Positions 53,299-64,000 of a stretch of 64,000 nt of DNA are shown here, piece after piece (the first letter of the stretch is position 1; the number at the start of each line of letters is the position of its first letter). The stretch is from Tritrichomonas musculus. Lineage: Eukaryota; Parabasalia; Tritrichomonadida; Tritrichomonadidae. The stretch covers positions 992,001 to 1,056,000 of the forward strand of contig JAPFFF010000010.1 of assembly GCA_039105265.1 (NCBI GenBank), read 5' to 3'. The translations under genes and the position numbers were made by a program. The notes beneath the pieces are model-generated. The model was not told where the DNA came from. It did no database searches and worked only from the letters and a program-made list of their open reading frames with translations.

Positions 53299-56200
53299 TT
53301 CATCATCATCATCTTCATCATCATCATCATCGTTTTTTCATTGTCTTCTTCTCCATCTTCATCATCATCGTCTTCTTTATCGTCTTCTTCTTCTTCTCCT
53401 TCTCCACCATCATCATTGTCTTATTCTTCTTCTTCTTCTCCATATCATCATTATCGTCTTCATCTTCATCATCATCGTCGTCTTCTTCTTCATCATCCTC
53501 ATCATCATCTTCATCATCATCGTCTTCTTCTCCATCTTCATCATCATCATTATCTTCTTCATCTTCATCTTCATCATCATCATCATCATCTTCTTCTTCT
53601 TCTTCTTCTTCTTCTTCTTCATCGTCTTCTTTATCGTTTTCTTCTTCATCGTCTTCATCATTATCATCATCGTTTTTTCATTGTCTTCTTCTCCATCTTC
53701 ATCATCATCATCGTCTTCTTTATCGTCTTCTTCTTCTTCTACTTCATCATCAGCATCGTCTTCTTCTTCATCATCTTCTTCATCATCGTCTTCTTCTTCT
53801 TCATCATCTTGATCATCGTCTTCTTCTTCATCATCTTCTTCACCATCGTCTTCTTCTTCATCATCATCATTTTCTTCAATGCAATCATTATCGTCTTCTT
53901 CTTCTTCTCTACTATCATCATCTTCTTCTTCTCCATCTTCTTCATCATCTTCTCCATCTTCATCATCATCATCGTCTTCTTTTTCGTCTTCTTCTTCTTC
54001 TCCTTCTCCACCATCATCATTGTCTTATTCTTCTTCATCTTCTCCATATCATCATCATCGTCTTCATCATCATCGTCTTCATCATCATCATCATCATTAT
54101 CGTCTTCTTCTTCTTCTCTACTATCATCATCTTCTTCTTCTCCATCTTCTTCATCATCTTCTCCATCTTCATCATCATCATCGTCTTCTTTTTCGTCTTC
54201 TTCTTCTTCTCCTTCTCCACCATCATCATTGTCTTATTCTTCTTCATCTTCTCCATATCATCATCATCGTCTTCTTCTTCATCATCTTCATCATCATCGG
54301 CTTCTTCTCCATCTCCATCTTCTTCATCATCATCGTCTTCTTCTCCATCATCATCATCATCATTATCATCGTCTTCTTCATCGTCTTCTTCTTTATCATC
54401 TTCATCATCATCGTCTTCTTCTCCATCTCCATCTTCTTCTTCTTCATCATCATCATCATCATCGTCTTCTTTATCGTCTTCTTCTTCATCTTCTTCATCA
54501 TCATCGTATTCTTCATCGTCTTCTTCTCCATCTTCATCATCATCATCATCATCGTCTTCTTTATCGTCTTCTTCTTCATCTTCTTCATCATCATCGTATT
54601 CTTCATCGTCTTCTTCTCCATCTTCATCATCATCATCATCATCGTCTTCTTTATCGTCTTCTTCTTCATCGTCTTCATCATCATCATCATCATCGTATTC
54701 TTCATCGTCTTCTTCTCCATCTTCATCATCATCATCATCATCATCTTCATCATCATCATCATCATCATCGTTTTTTCATTGTCTTCTTCTCCATCTTCAT
54801 CATCATCGTCTTCTTTATCGTCTTCTTCTTCTTCTCCTTCTCCACCATCATCATTGTCTTATTCTTCTTCTTCTTCTCCATATCATCATTATCGTCTTCA
54901 TCTTCATCATCATCATCTTCTTCTTCTTCTTCTTCTTCATCGTCTTCTTTATCGTTTTCTTCTTCATCATCTTCATCATCATCATCGTTTTTTCATTGTC
55001 TTCTTCTCCATCTTCATCATCATCATCGTCTTCTTTATCGTCTTCTTCTTCTTCTACTTCATCATCTTCATCTTCATCATCTTCATCATCAGCATTGTCT
55101 TCTTTATCGTCTTCTTCTTCATCATCTTCTTCACCATCGTCTTCTTCTTCTTCATCTTCTTCACCATCGTCTTCTTCTTCTTCTTCATCATCGTCTTCTT
55201 CTTCATCATCATCTTGATCATCGTCTTCTTCTTCTTCTCCATCTTCTTCTTCATCATCGTCTTCTTCTTCTTCATCACCATCGTCTTCTTCTTCTTCAAT
55301 GCAATCATCATCGTCTTCTTCTTCTTTTTCTTCTTTTTCTTCGCTATCTTCATCATCATTTTTTCCCTCTTCGTCTCTTCAGTTATCATCTTTTTTGCAA
55401 TTGTCATCATCATAATTAATTTATTCATAATGAGCAAATAATGAATAAAATGCATTTTTTAAAAAATCATTTTTAATTTATACTTTTTTATTTAAATCTG
55501 TTTATTTTCTGCGTAAAATGAAAAGTTTAATTTAATAATTACATTTTTCATAAAATTAATATTATTTTTCTCATCATATTTTAGAAATATTTGAATTTTT
55601 ACATAATGCGCGTTTGATAATACGTTTATATTTATGAATGATTATCGGCTTTTCCTCGATGAAAAAAGAAAATAAAGAAGTATAAGCAGTATAACATAAA
55701 TATACATTTAATTTAATATATATTTAATACAAATTTATGTATATTATCTATGAGGATTTTTGGATATCATTGATAAATATAAAAATTTTAAAATGCAATT
55801 CATAGCATTTACTGGAGTTATTGTATGTAAAATATGATGAAAAATCTTATATATAACGGAAAAGTGGATTACTTAAACAGAGTAATAAAAATATCGAATA
55901 TTCGAAATAAATTGATAATTATCAAATTTAAGAATTGATTAATAAGAGTATAAATAATGAATTGAAATACGATTGTGCATTGTTTGCATACTTTTGTAGC
56001 TTTTTATTGAAACTCTTTATCGAAATCAAATTAGATATCTTGAGTGGAAATGAAATTTTCGAATAAAATTTATGCCATTATAACTTTCATCATACAGTGA
56101 TCAATATATATTTTTTGGGGATTTTTCCTCCATGAATACCTAAATTGCCTAACCAAATTTTTCAACTATTTTTTTAAAAAATTTAAAAAAATGCATAACT

Positions 56201-56300
56201 TTATTTTTTTTTTGAAAAAAATGCATAATAAAAAATGTTTTCAGAAAAAAATCAACTTTTTTTTTGAAAAAGTGGGAAAAAGTGAAGATTTTCCAAAAAA
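52416..56300 (-). repeat. Right arm of the large inverted duplication
   Basis: Reverse-complement copy of 45505-47940 plus 50702-50792, without the hAT insertion. The outer match ends at about 56300 (ATTTTCCAAAAA), where left and right flanks diverge. No clear target duplication is visible at the outer edges. Confidence 0.9.
52834..55430. repeat. TTC/ATC/GTC trinucleotide array (right arm), expanded
   Basis: 2.6 kb, over twice the left-arm array. The excess comes from repeats of larger blocks: TTTTTTCATTGTCTTCTTCT recurs near 53195, 53333, 53680, 54770 and 54988, and blocks starting CTACTATCATC or CATATCATCATC recur too. Frames of 400-860 codons across it are Ser/His/Leu/Ile/Phe simple-sequence translations and are not genes. 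Confidence 0.87.
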
Positions 56301-56513
56301 ATATGGAGCAAAATAATAAACTAAGCTATAAATAAACAAAATTTCAAAATTTATGATAATATTAATTTTTTTTCAAAAATAAGATTAAATATTGGGGAGA
56401 GAATAAAATTTTCCATTTTTTCACTTCACATTTCGCTTTTTTAAAAAAAAAAAAAAAAATTTTAGCCTATTTATACAATTTCAAAATACCGTATTAATAC
56501 TGTATTTTTTAAA

Positions 56514-56783
56514 ACTTTTTTAAAACGATCATTATGTTTTCCTTGTGAGACTGTTCATTATATATTAGATCATGAACATCCGCAATTCACTTTTGGTGAT
56601 AAAAATATATATTCGCCAATATCAACAGTTTCAATTGTGAATGAATTAATTCCAGATAAAATCATTACAGAAGAAACCAATGAACAACCAACAGAATATT
56701 TAATTCATTTATCATTATTTGATCAATCTATAGAAGTGATTGATTATGATATTGAATTTGATGAATTAATCCTTTTTAGATAA
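56514..56783 (+). pseudogene. C-terminal gene fragment, family unknown
   Basis: An open frame of about 87 codons without a start: KRSLCFPCETVHYILDHEHP, later PISTVSIVNELIPDK, IHLSLFDQSIEVIDYDIEFDEL, stop at 56781-56783. The composition is clearly protein-like, but I recognise no domain; the two cysteines (CFPC) are the only motif. It lies just outside the right arm and appears cut off at its 5' side. Confidence 0.45.
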
Positions 56784-56946
56784 GGATCAAAATAAGGAAT
56801 AAAACTTGTCAAATAAATTCTTATTGTTTTTTAGCATTTTTAATAAAAAGATAATTTTTCAAAATTATTAAATTACCCCTATGAAATTAATAAATTTAAA
56901 AAAAAAAAAATAAAAATAAAAATAAGAAATAAATCTTTTATTGATT

Positions 56947-57083
56947 AATTATTACTTTCTTCTGAAGAAGAAGAAGAAGAAATATCGAAGAAACTTTTGG
57001 ATTCTTCAACTATTTGAGAGGATTTCTGGTCATCCTCTGACTCGGTTGTAATTGAAGATGGAGGAATATCATTTGGTTCTTAG
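56947..57083 (-). pseudogene. C-terminal acidic tail of an unknown gene
   Basis: Read on the minus strand: EPNDIPPSSITTESEDDQKS continuing to FDISSSSSSEESNN and a stop at about 56947. It begins abruptly where the MULE sequence starts (57083-57088), so the MULE insertion or a deletion has probably cut the gene. Confidence 0.4.
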
Positions 57084-57087
57084 CTGA

Positions 57088-58438
57088 GATCTAGCCAAAG
57101 TTGTAATGATTCTAATGCAAAAAGGCATTGGTGTGATAGGTGAAGCAGTAAGAATAATAGGGCCTCAAAGTGAATTAACTATAAAATATATCGCCACAAT
57201 ATGTCATATGGTTAACATTTTTCCAGAACCAAAGTACGAACAAAGAATTTATGTTAAATTTGCTCAGAAAACTCCAATTTTGAGAATCAAATCTTGGAGA
57301 TTACTACAAAGTTTCACAGAAATAATTAAGAAAAACGGAGGGCGTGGAATTGTTCAAAATGCTATAGTTGATGGAGAAGTTGCTGGAATCGAATTTGTTG
57401 GTTTTATTCCCGATTATGCCGTTAAGTTCATTCATTCAGAAATGTTCTTACCATCAGTTCAATTAGATACAAAATTTGAAGCTGGTATTGCGAAAGGAAG
57501 ATTATATTCTATTAATTGCTACGATTGGAGATCGAACAATTTTAATAATAGCTGTTGCCTTAGCCCCTACAGAAAATTTTGATTATACAAATCTACTTTT
57601 TTCTATATTCGAAGATGATATTCAATTGATTAAAAGTTGCCACACAGACGAAGGAAAAGGACTAATCAAAAGAATCGAAGAAAACGGAATTACAAACTTT
57701 TTATGTTTATACCATATGTTTCTACATTATCCAAATACCTCAATTCTCATCAAACTATTCAGTGCCAAAGACTCTCATGAATATGCTACAACAAAGAATA
57801 ATGTTCAAAAAAATTATCCCAAACTTGTTGATTACTTAAACAAAGGAAACAGATGGCAGAAAATATCCAGATTTGAGAATTCACCACCAAGAGACATGAA
57901 TCTTGCTACATCATGTGTCGAATCTTTTAATGCCTTTATAAGTAGAAATGATTTGAAGAATCAAGAACCTATTGTTATATTCAAAGAAATTTATAGCTCT
58001 CAAAAAATATTCATGCAGAAGACTTATTTAACCAATTTTGCCAACAAATCGATGAGTTTTGCTTTACGAGTTGCGACTTGCTTACAGATAAAACAAACAA
58101 ATTTCAATTATGGGTTTTACGAAATAGGAAAGCCAAATGAGGAACCAACATGCACCGTTACACTTTTACCAGAACAACAGCCAGAATGTACATGCAATTT
58201 TTACGCAGATTGTGGCATGCCCTGCGTGCACATTCTGGCTTTTGCCTGTCATTATAAACTTGATTGGTGTCAGTGTGTTCATCAACGTTTATTCCCTGTA
58301 AAATATAGAGCACTTTTTGGAGAGCATTATCATTATATTGATTTTAACCAAATGGTACCTTATAACGGCAAACCTTTGGTAGCTCTCTCTCTAAAACAGA
58401 GGCAAAAAAGATATAAAGATCCAGCAGAATTTAAATAA
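57088..58438 (+). pseudogene. Mutator-like (MULE) transposase, 5'-truncated and frame-broken
   Basis: Open from 57088 (DLAKVVMILMQKGIGVIGEAV), with the MULE transposase core: VQLDTKFEAGI (first catalytic Asp), a one-base frame change near 57515, then ATIGDRTILIIAVALAPTEN, CHTDEGKGLIKRIEE (second Asp), FLCLYHMFLH (the C..H motif of MULEs) and SCVESFNAFI (Glu region). The C-terminal SWIM zinc finger is complete: CTCNFYADCGMPCVHILAFA. It stops at 58438. The N-terminal domain is missing and no terminal inverted repeats are visible. Codon use is a little less A+T-rich than the surroundings. Confidence 0.85.
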
Positions 58439-58542
58439 TATTTTTTTCAATAATTTGAGATTTTTTGACTAGAAGATGGGAATCGAACCTGTGACCCCAA
58501 AAAAACATAGTCCAAGACCAAAAATAGTTTACCCAAACGCTC

Positions 58543-58571
<29 letters not shown>
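58439..58571 (-). other. tRNA(Ser)-like sequence and poly-A run
   Basis: On the minus strand 58540-58470 reads GAGCGTTTGGGTAAAC...TTGGACTATG...GGGGTCACAGGTTCGATTCC. GGTTCGATTCC is a good T-loop/B box and the order recalls a serine tRNA, but the acceptor and T stems do not pair. It is a degenerate tRNA-derived sequence (SINE-like) or chance. A run of 29 A lies at 58543-58571. Confidence 0.35.
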
Positions 58572-58573
<2 letters not shown>

Positions 58574-59417
58574 CAAAAAGTTATAGCATATTATTAAAAA
58601 GTTAAACTTTTATTCACTTTTGAATGGTCCAAAAAAACATTACCCATTTATTGGACACGGCTATTCTAACGCTCATGTGTTGACAGAAATTGTGCAATAA
58701 TCTCTTAAAAAGTTGATTTTTTATAAATTTGTGAAGAAAATTTTCAATTAAAGAACAAATGTCTTTAATTGAGGTACTGATCAAGGAAAACAGACAAATT
58801 GAATACTTTGGAAACTTTTTCTATGCATGGTCTCAAAAAAAAAAAGATATTTTCTTAAGGCTTTCAAAATATTGAATAAATTTTGCTTTTTTCTCAATTT
58901 TTATTTTTTTTTTTCTGAGCTAAAGTGGATAAGCATTCAATATGTAAAATTTGAATACTATTTAGGCTAAAAATTTAAAAATGAATATATCAATCAATAC
59001 TTGAATTAATCTAATTCTAACTCAACAAATAGTATTTATATCTTATATAATATATGAATATTTCTTATAAATGAGGAAAATGCTATTATTCAACTGGTGT
59101 ATCAATTATTTCAATTCAACAGAAAACAATACAATTTTTAATTTTGGAAAAAAAGCTTTATATTAGTTATTTGAAAATATATATAATTAATTAATATGAA
59201 ATATATAATTGTATATATAGCAATAATTATATAAATAAATATTTCCAATTTAAAAATAATATAAATAAATATATTATATGTACAAAAATGTTTTATTTTG
59301 CTCACAATATATTTCTATTAATATTCAAATGCATTTTTTGAGTTTTCCATTTTAATCATAAGCCTAGGCTTTAAATTGGTGGTCATTTCAGGTTGAAGTT
59401 GAATGTAGTATTCAAGA
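58572..59417. other. Intergenic
   Basis: A+T-rich, no gene seen. Confidence 0.5.
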
Positions 59418-59699
59418 ACTTTAAAAAAATGTGATTTCATTGACAATGACAGAGATATCAAACATGAACGTAAAATATTATTAATTTTAATATTGAAAAT
59501 CAGTGATGATCATTGCCGAGCTCCTCTTTCTGACCAATTGATCAATCAAATTCTTATATTCCTTAAAAAATCAATCAATCAATCCTTGTCAAATTCAGAA
59601 ATCTTCGATATTGTCAAAGACAACAAGCGAATTCTTCTTTAACTTTTACAAAATGAAATCATAATCATTGATGATTCATTTTTGAATTACCTTCTATGA
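59418..59699 (+). pseudogene. DUF3447-family N-terminal fragment
   Basis: Reads CDFIDNDRDIKHERKILL then LKISDDHCRAPLSDQLINQ and SEIFDIVKDNKRILL, a stop (TAA at 59640-59642), then LLQNEIIIIDDSFLNYLL. It aligns with the first 120 residues of the proteins at 5127, 18774 and 37591: the NHHR motif has become DDHCR, and NKRILL is kept. No start and no downstream domains remain. It is a decayed fourth family member. Confidence 0.7.
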
Positions 59700-60075
59700 A
59701 CTTTTATCTTTTGATTTCAATATTGTTTCCCAATTTTGAAGAAATGACACATTTTTTTATTCGTAAATATTGAATTTGTTTCATTTGTGAACAGAAATCC
59801 TACTTTCAAGCAAAATTAAGAAATCAATATTTGAAATGAAATCTTTTTTATTTAGTTCTTTATCAACATTAATTGAATAATACAACTTTTTTTGGCTCAT
59901 TTCAAATTTTCAATTATTAAAAAGTGCGCAGAATTGATTTGATTGATATTTTTGGTTTGATGCAATTAAAAAGTTCTAGCATGACTCATATTATTTAAGA
60001 TAATGTTATTTTAACTAAAGATAAGGAAATATTATTGAAAATCAAAAGTTTCCTCCTTGAGCCCTATTTAGTCAA
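59700..60075. other. Spacer before the satellite
   Basis: A+T-rich, no gene seen. Confidence 0.5.
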
Positions 60076-61325
60076 GATGATGTTAAAGATGATGTTTAAG
60101 GAGATGATGTTTAAAGAGATGATGCTGAAGGAGATGATGTTTAAGGAGATGATGTTTAAGGAGATGATGTTTAAGGAGATGATGTTTAAAGAGATGATGT
60201 TTAAGGAGATGATGTTTAAAGAGATGATGCTGAAGGAGATGATGTTTAAGGAGATGATGTTTAAGGAGATGATGTTTAAAGAGATGATGTTTAAAGAGAT
60301 GATGTTTAAGGAGATGATGTTTAAAGAGATGATGCTGAAGGAGATGATGTTTAAGGAGATGATGTTTAAGGAGATGATGTTTAAGGAGATGATGTTTAAG
60401 GAGATGATGTTTAAGGAGATGATGCTGAAGGAGATGATGTTTAAGGAGATGATGTTTAAGGAGATGATGTTTAAGGAGATGATGTTTAAGGAGATGATGT
60501 TTAAGGAGATGATGTTTAAGGAGATGATGTTTAAGGAGATGATGTTTAAGGAGATGATGTTTAAGGAGATGATGTTTAAAGAGATGATGTTTAAGGAGAT
60601 GATGCTGAAGGAGATGATGTTTAAAGAGATGATGCTGAAGGAGATGATGTTTAAAGAGATGATGCTGAAGGAGATGATGTTTAAAGAGATGATGTTTAAG
60701 GAGATGATGTTTAAGGAGATGATGTTTAAGGAGATGATGCTGAAGGAGATGATGTTTAAGGAGATGATGTTTAAGGAGATGATGTTTAAGGAGATGATGC
60801 TGAAGGAGATGATGCTGAAGGAGATGATGATGAAGGAGATGATGTTTAAGGAGATGATGTTTAAGGAGATGATGTTTAAGGAGATGATGTTTAAGGAGAT
60901 GATGTTTAAGGAGATGATGTTTAAGGAGATGATGCTGAAGGAGATGATGATGAAGGAGATGATGTTTAAGGAGATGATGTTTAAGGAGATTATGATGAAG
61001 GAGATGATGTTTAAGGAGATGATGTTTAAGGAGATGATGTTTAAGGAGATGATGTTGAAGAAGAAGATGATGAAGGAGATGATGTTTAAGGAGATGATGT
61101 TTAAGGAGATGATGTTTAAGGAGATGATGTTTAAGGAGATTATGATGAAGGAGATGATGTTTAAGGAGATGATGTTTAAGGAGATGATGTTTAAGGAGAT
61201 GATGTTGAAGAAGAAGATGATGAAGGAGATGATGTTTAAGGAGATGATGTTTAAGGAGATGATGTTTAAGGAGATGATGTTTAAGGAGATGATGTTGAAG
61301 AAGAAGATGTTGAAGAAGATGATGT
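60076..61325. repeat. 15-bp satellite, about 83 units
   Basis: Tandem GATGTTTAAGGAGAT with variants GATGCTGAAGGAGAT, GATGATGAAGGAGAT and GATGTTGAAGAAGAA, over 1.25 kb with no phase slip. The long plus frame at 60035-61360 is its translation (MMFKE/MMLKE repeats); two minus frames are also open. In the frame where the variants would read as acidic GDDAE/GDDVE, most units carry TAA (GTTGAA changed to GTTTAA), so that frame is closed. Confidence 0.92.
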
Positions 61326-61410
61326 TGGTTACAATAATAATAAGAATAAAATTAATATAAAATAAATAAATGATAAATAAACTTTTGTTTATTGAAATTT
61401 ATTTTTTTAT

Positions 61411-62319
61411 TTAGTAAAAAGGGCAGCCATATAAAAGCATGACTGCTTTATTAAAGCCATTTGAGTAATTGACTTCTTCATGCTTTCGCCAGAGGTATTC
61501 GGCGATATACCCATCTATGTCGATAGGATTTATTCCTTCCATTATTCGTTTGACCCGCTTAACTTCCCGCCACATTCGCTCAACTGATTGAGTGTGGCAG
61601 CCAGTTTCAGGATCAACGAAATTTTCAGAATGATTGACGATGAGATGATTATAGTTTTGCGGCAGGTTTTTGATTTCATTATATGCCGCCCAACCATCAG
61701 AATGTATGGTAGTTCCAGGTTTGATGTAAACTTGGATCAGTGGAATTAAATAATCTGCAGACCGTTCGGGGACTTGGAATATGAATCTTTCGCCAGTTTG
61801 ACGGCATATTCCCCCGAACAGCCAGATTTCAGACATTTTGCGTCCGCGATTGTACTTTCTTTTTGTCATAACCGATTCATCTATTTCAACCACTGTTCCT
61901 GGCCCTCCAATTGGTTGCTGGGGATGCACATGGAGTCTATGCATGCATGCAAGGCGAAATGACTGGTAAAAATTTGTGATAGTTTGTTTGGATACACAGC
62001 ATTCATGTGCCGCTAAGCCCCGCCTGTATTTGTTCGCCCAGCAATATAGGATGTGGAAAACCGTTGTCATTGGGAGCTTGGACCTAGTAAATATAGATTT
62101 AAAGAATATACTTTTGGTGCAGTGGCAGTGGCTGCATTGAAGTCTATAGCCAGTTTCAGCATATTTATCTTTCACCATGTAGTATTTTCCTTTGCAGTTT
62201 TCTGTGCTCTCGCATGCTCCATTTACATATAACAGTCCGTTGTTAAGGGCGTAATAAAAAGATGTCATTTCATGTGAGAAAAAGTTCATATTATAATATA
62301 AATTGTGTTGCATTTGCAA
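61411..62319 (-). CDS. Merlin/IS1595-type (ISXO2-like) DDE transposase, intact
   Basis: 302 residues, unbroken, from MQMQHNLYYNMNFFS. A zinc-ribbon-like part (CxxxxNCKGKY...LQCSHCHCTKS, about 36-68) and an HTH-like region (VSKQTITNFYQSF, about 108-120) precede the ISXO2-like catalytic domain: VVEIDESVMTKRKYNRGR (first Asp), IWLFGGICRQTGE, TTIHSDGWAAY (second Asp) and HTQSVERMWREVK (Glu). These are the D, D and E of Merlin transposases, eukaryotic relatives of IS1016/IS1595. G+C is plainly higher than in the flanks, consistent with a young arrival. No terminal inverted repeats or target duplication could be found in the flanking sequence. It could be an active element or a domesticated gene. 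Confidence 0.87.
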   Translation of the reverse strand: MQMQHNLYYNMNFFSHEMTSFYYALNNGLLYVNGACESTENCKGKYYMVKDKYAETGYRLQCSHCHCTKSIFFKSIFTRSKLPMTTVFHILYCWANKYRRGLAAHECCVSKQTITNFYQSFRLACMHRLHVHPQQPIGGPGTVVEIDESVMTKRKYNRGRKMSEIWLFGGICRQTGERFIFQVPERSADYLIPLIQVYIKPGTTIHSDGWAAYNEIKNLPQNYNHLIVNHSENFVDPETGCHTQSVERMWREVKRVKRIMEGINPIDIDGYIAEYLWRKHEEVNYSNGFNKAVMLLYGCPFY

Positions 62320-64000
62320 AAGTGATATGACAGTACGATATAAATGTAAAAAAAAAATAAAAAATATTTATTTGAATAAATTGAATGAATATAACGTCAA
62401 ATTATTCAAAATTTAAATCATCTTATATAAAAAATTGAATAAGTTTTAAATAAATTTTCTATCTAAAATACGTTAAAATATTTTTTTATGTATATATCTA
62501 TTATATAATTAAAAATAAATAGAGCGGTTGTCCATTTGTAAAGTATTGAAAAATATTAAAAAACGCTAATTGGCTAATAATATTTTATATTTGGGGTTGA
62601 AATATATTGTTTGCTCAGATATATTCTGTTGATTATGAGAAAAAAAATTTCAATATAAAAATAAAAGTGTTTTAAAAATTTTATATTTCTCACAAAATTA
62701 TAGACCCGATTTTCTCTTCATTATTTCATTCCTTTTTATATATTACTTTATTTTTCATATTTTATCTTTTAAGTGTTTACTTGAAAATTGAATTTTTGTA
62801 TTATTATTTTTGGTTAATTCAAATTTCCAAATAAATTTCAATTAAATTTTTCAATTTATTCATTTTTTAAAATATTTTTATAATGATACGAAAAGGAGAT
62901 ATTGATTTTATAATTATATAAAAAGAAATAATTTATACTACTATTATTGTAATTTTGGATGATTGATAAATTGATTGAATCATAAAAGAAAATATATTTT
63001 TTTTTTTTTAGATAAAAAACTAATTTCCCAGATGCCAGCTATAAATCTTTATTTTATAATCTTTCGTTAAACTTTCCTGATTCACATGCAATTTCTAAAT
63101 CAAGTTTTTCTATCAATATTATCAAATGATCAAAATCGATTATTTTATTTAAATAATTACTTCGATCTTTTAATCACAATTACAACCTTTCCATGTCGTT
63201 CAGGGTGCAAGTCTTCTCAATTTTTCTGATATATCCATTCAAATATTTCATTCAATTGGAATGATAAAGACCTGTTGGCGAAAAAATAAATGATAAAGAC
63301 ACTTTTTGAGCGTAGCTCAAAAAGCGGCTATCTTGTATATATATGAAAAAATGTCTATTTATTTTTGATATATATATATATATATATATAAAAGAAAATT
63401 ACCATAAAAAGTTCAATCACACTAATGTAATTTTATTTTTAGTGTATATATTTAATTGATTAATATATGATGCATTTAATAAACTTTTTATAGTATATAT
63501 ATATTAAAACTCATATTTATTTAAAAGTGTTTTTAGAAAATAATATTTTGTTTGTTATAATATTATCTATTTCAAAAATTTATTTACTTCTCTTTGCTTT
63601 TCTTATGAATTTCGATCATCAATATTGTTAGTCTTGATTTTTATTTTGTATTATTGAGTTTGTACATATAGATACTTAACAAATATTGGATATATGTAAT
63701 GAAATGTATTTCAATAACATCCTGTAATGATAAAATAACGCAAGAGTTTAACAATGTATGTTCATTTATGCAATAATGGATTGAATTTGGTGTTTATCTT
63801 ATTTAAACTTTATAATGTTGCTAATTCTTTCTTAAAGATACATCGAGAAAGAAACTTTTAATTGTTAAATTGACAAAATTGTTTTAATTGGTGTTACAAT
63901 ATAAAGTTGATGTCATTCTAGCAAAAAAAATAAATATATAAGTTCATTATTATACAGACATGATATGGTCTGATGTTTGATGATCCATCCTCCTCATCAA
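62320..64000. other. Intergenic to window end
   Basis: A+T-rich, no gene seen. It contains an AT dinucleotide run at about 63369-63391 and the short hairpin at 63302-63324. Confidence 0.5.
63302..63324. repeat. 10-bp hairpin related to the one at 52167
   Basis: CTTTTTGAGC, loop GTA, GCTCAAAAAG. It is preceded by a duplicated GATAAAGAC (about 63265 and 63292) and shares CTTTTTGAG with the 52167-52225 hairpin and the dispersed repeats. Confidence 0.7.

Noticed and set aside
52834-55441. Frames of 200-860 codons rich in Ser, His, Leu, Ile and Phe, and the matching ones at 46357-47605
   Set aside because: They are translations of a trinucleotide array open in nearly all frames; no start context, domain or composition of a real protein.
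60035-61360. 441-codon Met-Met-Phe-Lys-Glu repeat frame as a protein gene
   Set aside because: It is the translation of a 15-bp satellite; two other frames are equally open and there is no non-repeat domain.

Overview
The window looks like nuclear DNA of a parabasalid protist (a trichomonad such as Tritrichomonas or a relative). The grounds are the very A+T-rich sequence, short genes with no obvious introns, and a gene set typical of these genomes: DUF3447/ankyrin proteins, BspA-like leucine-rich repeats, divergent protein kinases, Sel1 repeats, multi-pass lipases, Rho GTPases, and many decayed DNA transposons. The species cannot be fixed from the sequence alone.

Layout. 1-9.8 kb: an 891-bp dispersed repeat occurs twice in direct orientation (1-891, 8904-9794) and once as a 335-bp inverted fragment (8205-8539). 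Between them lie a 5'-truncated ankyrin gene, a protein kinase and a DUF3447 + BspA-like gene split in two. 10-26 kb is the gene-rich part: an NTF2-like protein, a secreted Sel1-repeat protein, an intact membrane lipase next to a broken paralogue, a degenerate Rho-type GTPase, a full-length DUF3447/ankyrin protein, a coiled-coil protein and a probable pseudokinase. 26-29 kb holds decayed coding remnants and a tyrosine-recombinase fossil. 29.15-35.05 kb is a complete but inactive hAT transposon with terminal inverted repeats and an 8-bp target duplication. 37.5-39.5 kb is a second split DUF3447 + BspA gene. 40.1-45.0 kb is a HUWE1-type HECT ubiquitin ligase pseudogene whose last codons carry a mariner-like element. 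45.5-56.3 kb is a large inverted duplication: each arm holds a GAA/GAT/GAC array, and the left arm carries a second hAT element. The uninterrupted right arm preserves the empty site of that hAT. 56.3-64 kb holds host-gene scraps, a MULE transposase, a DUF3447 fragment, a 15-bp satellite and an intact Merlin/IS1595-type transposase.

How the genes work together. There is no operon-like unit. The host genes are independent members of expanded families (surface or scaffold repeat proteins, signalling kinases and GTPases, lipases, ubiquitin ligase), and several are dead or dying copies. Transposon families seen are hAT (2), mariner-like, MULE, Merlin, a small MITE and a tyrosine-recombinase element. 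I found no convincing rRNA or functional tRNA gene, no CRISPR and no bacterial-style operon. Many breaks fall in homopolymer runs, so some pseudogene calls could reflect assembly errors.
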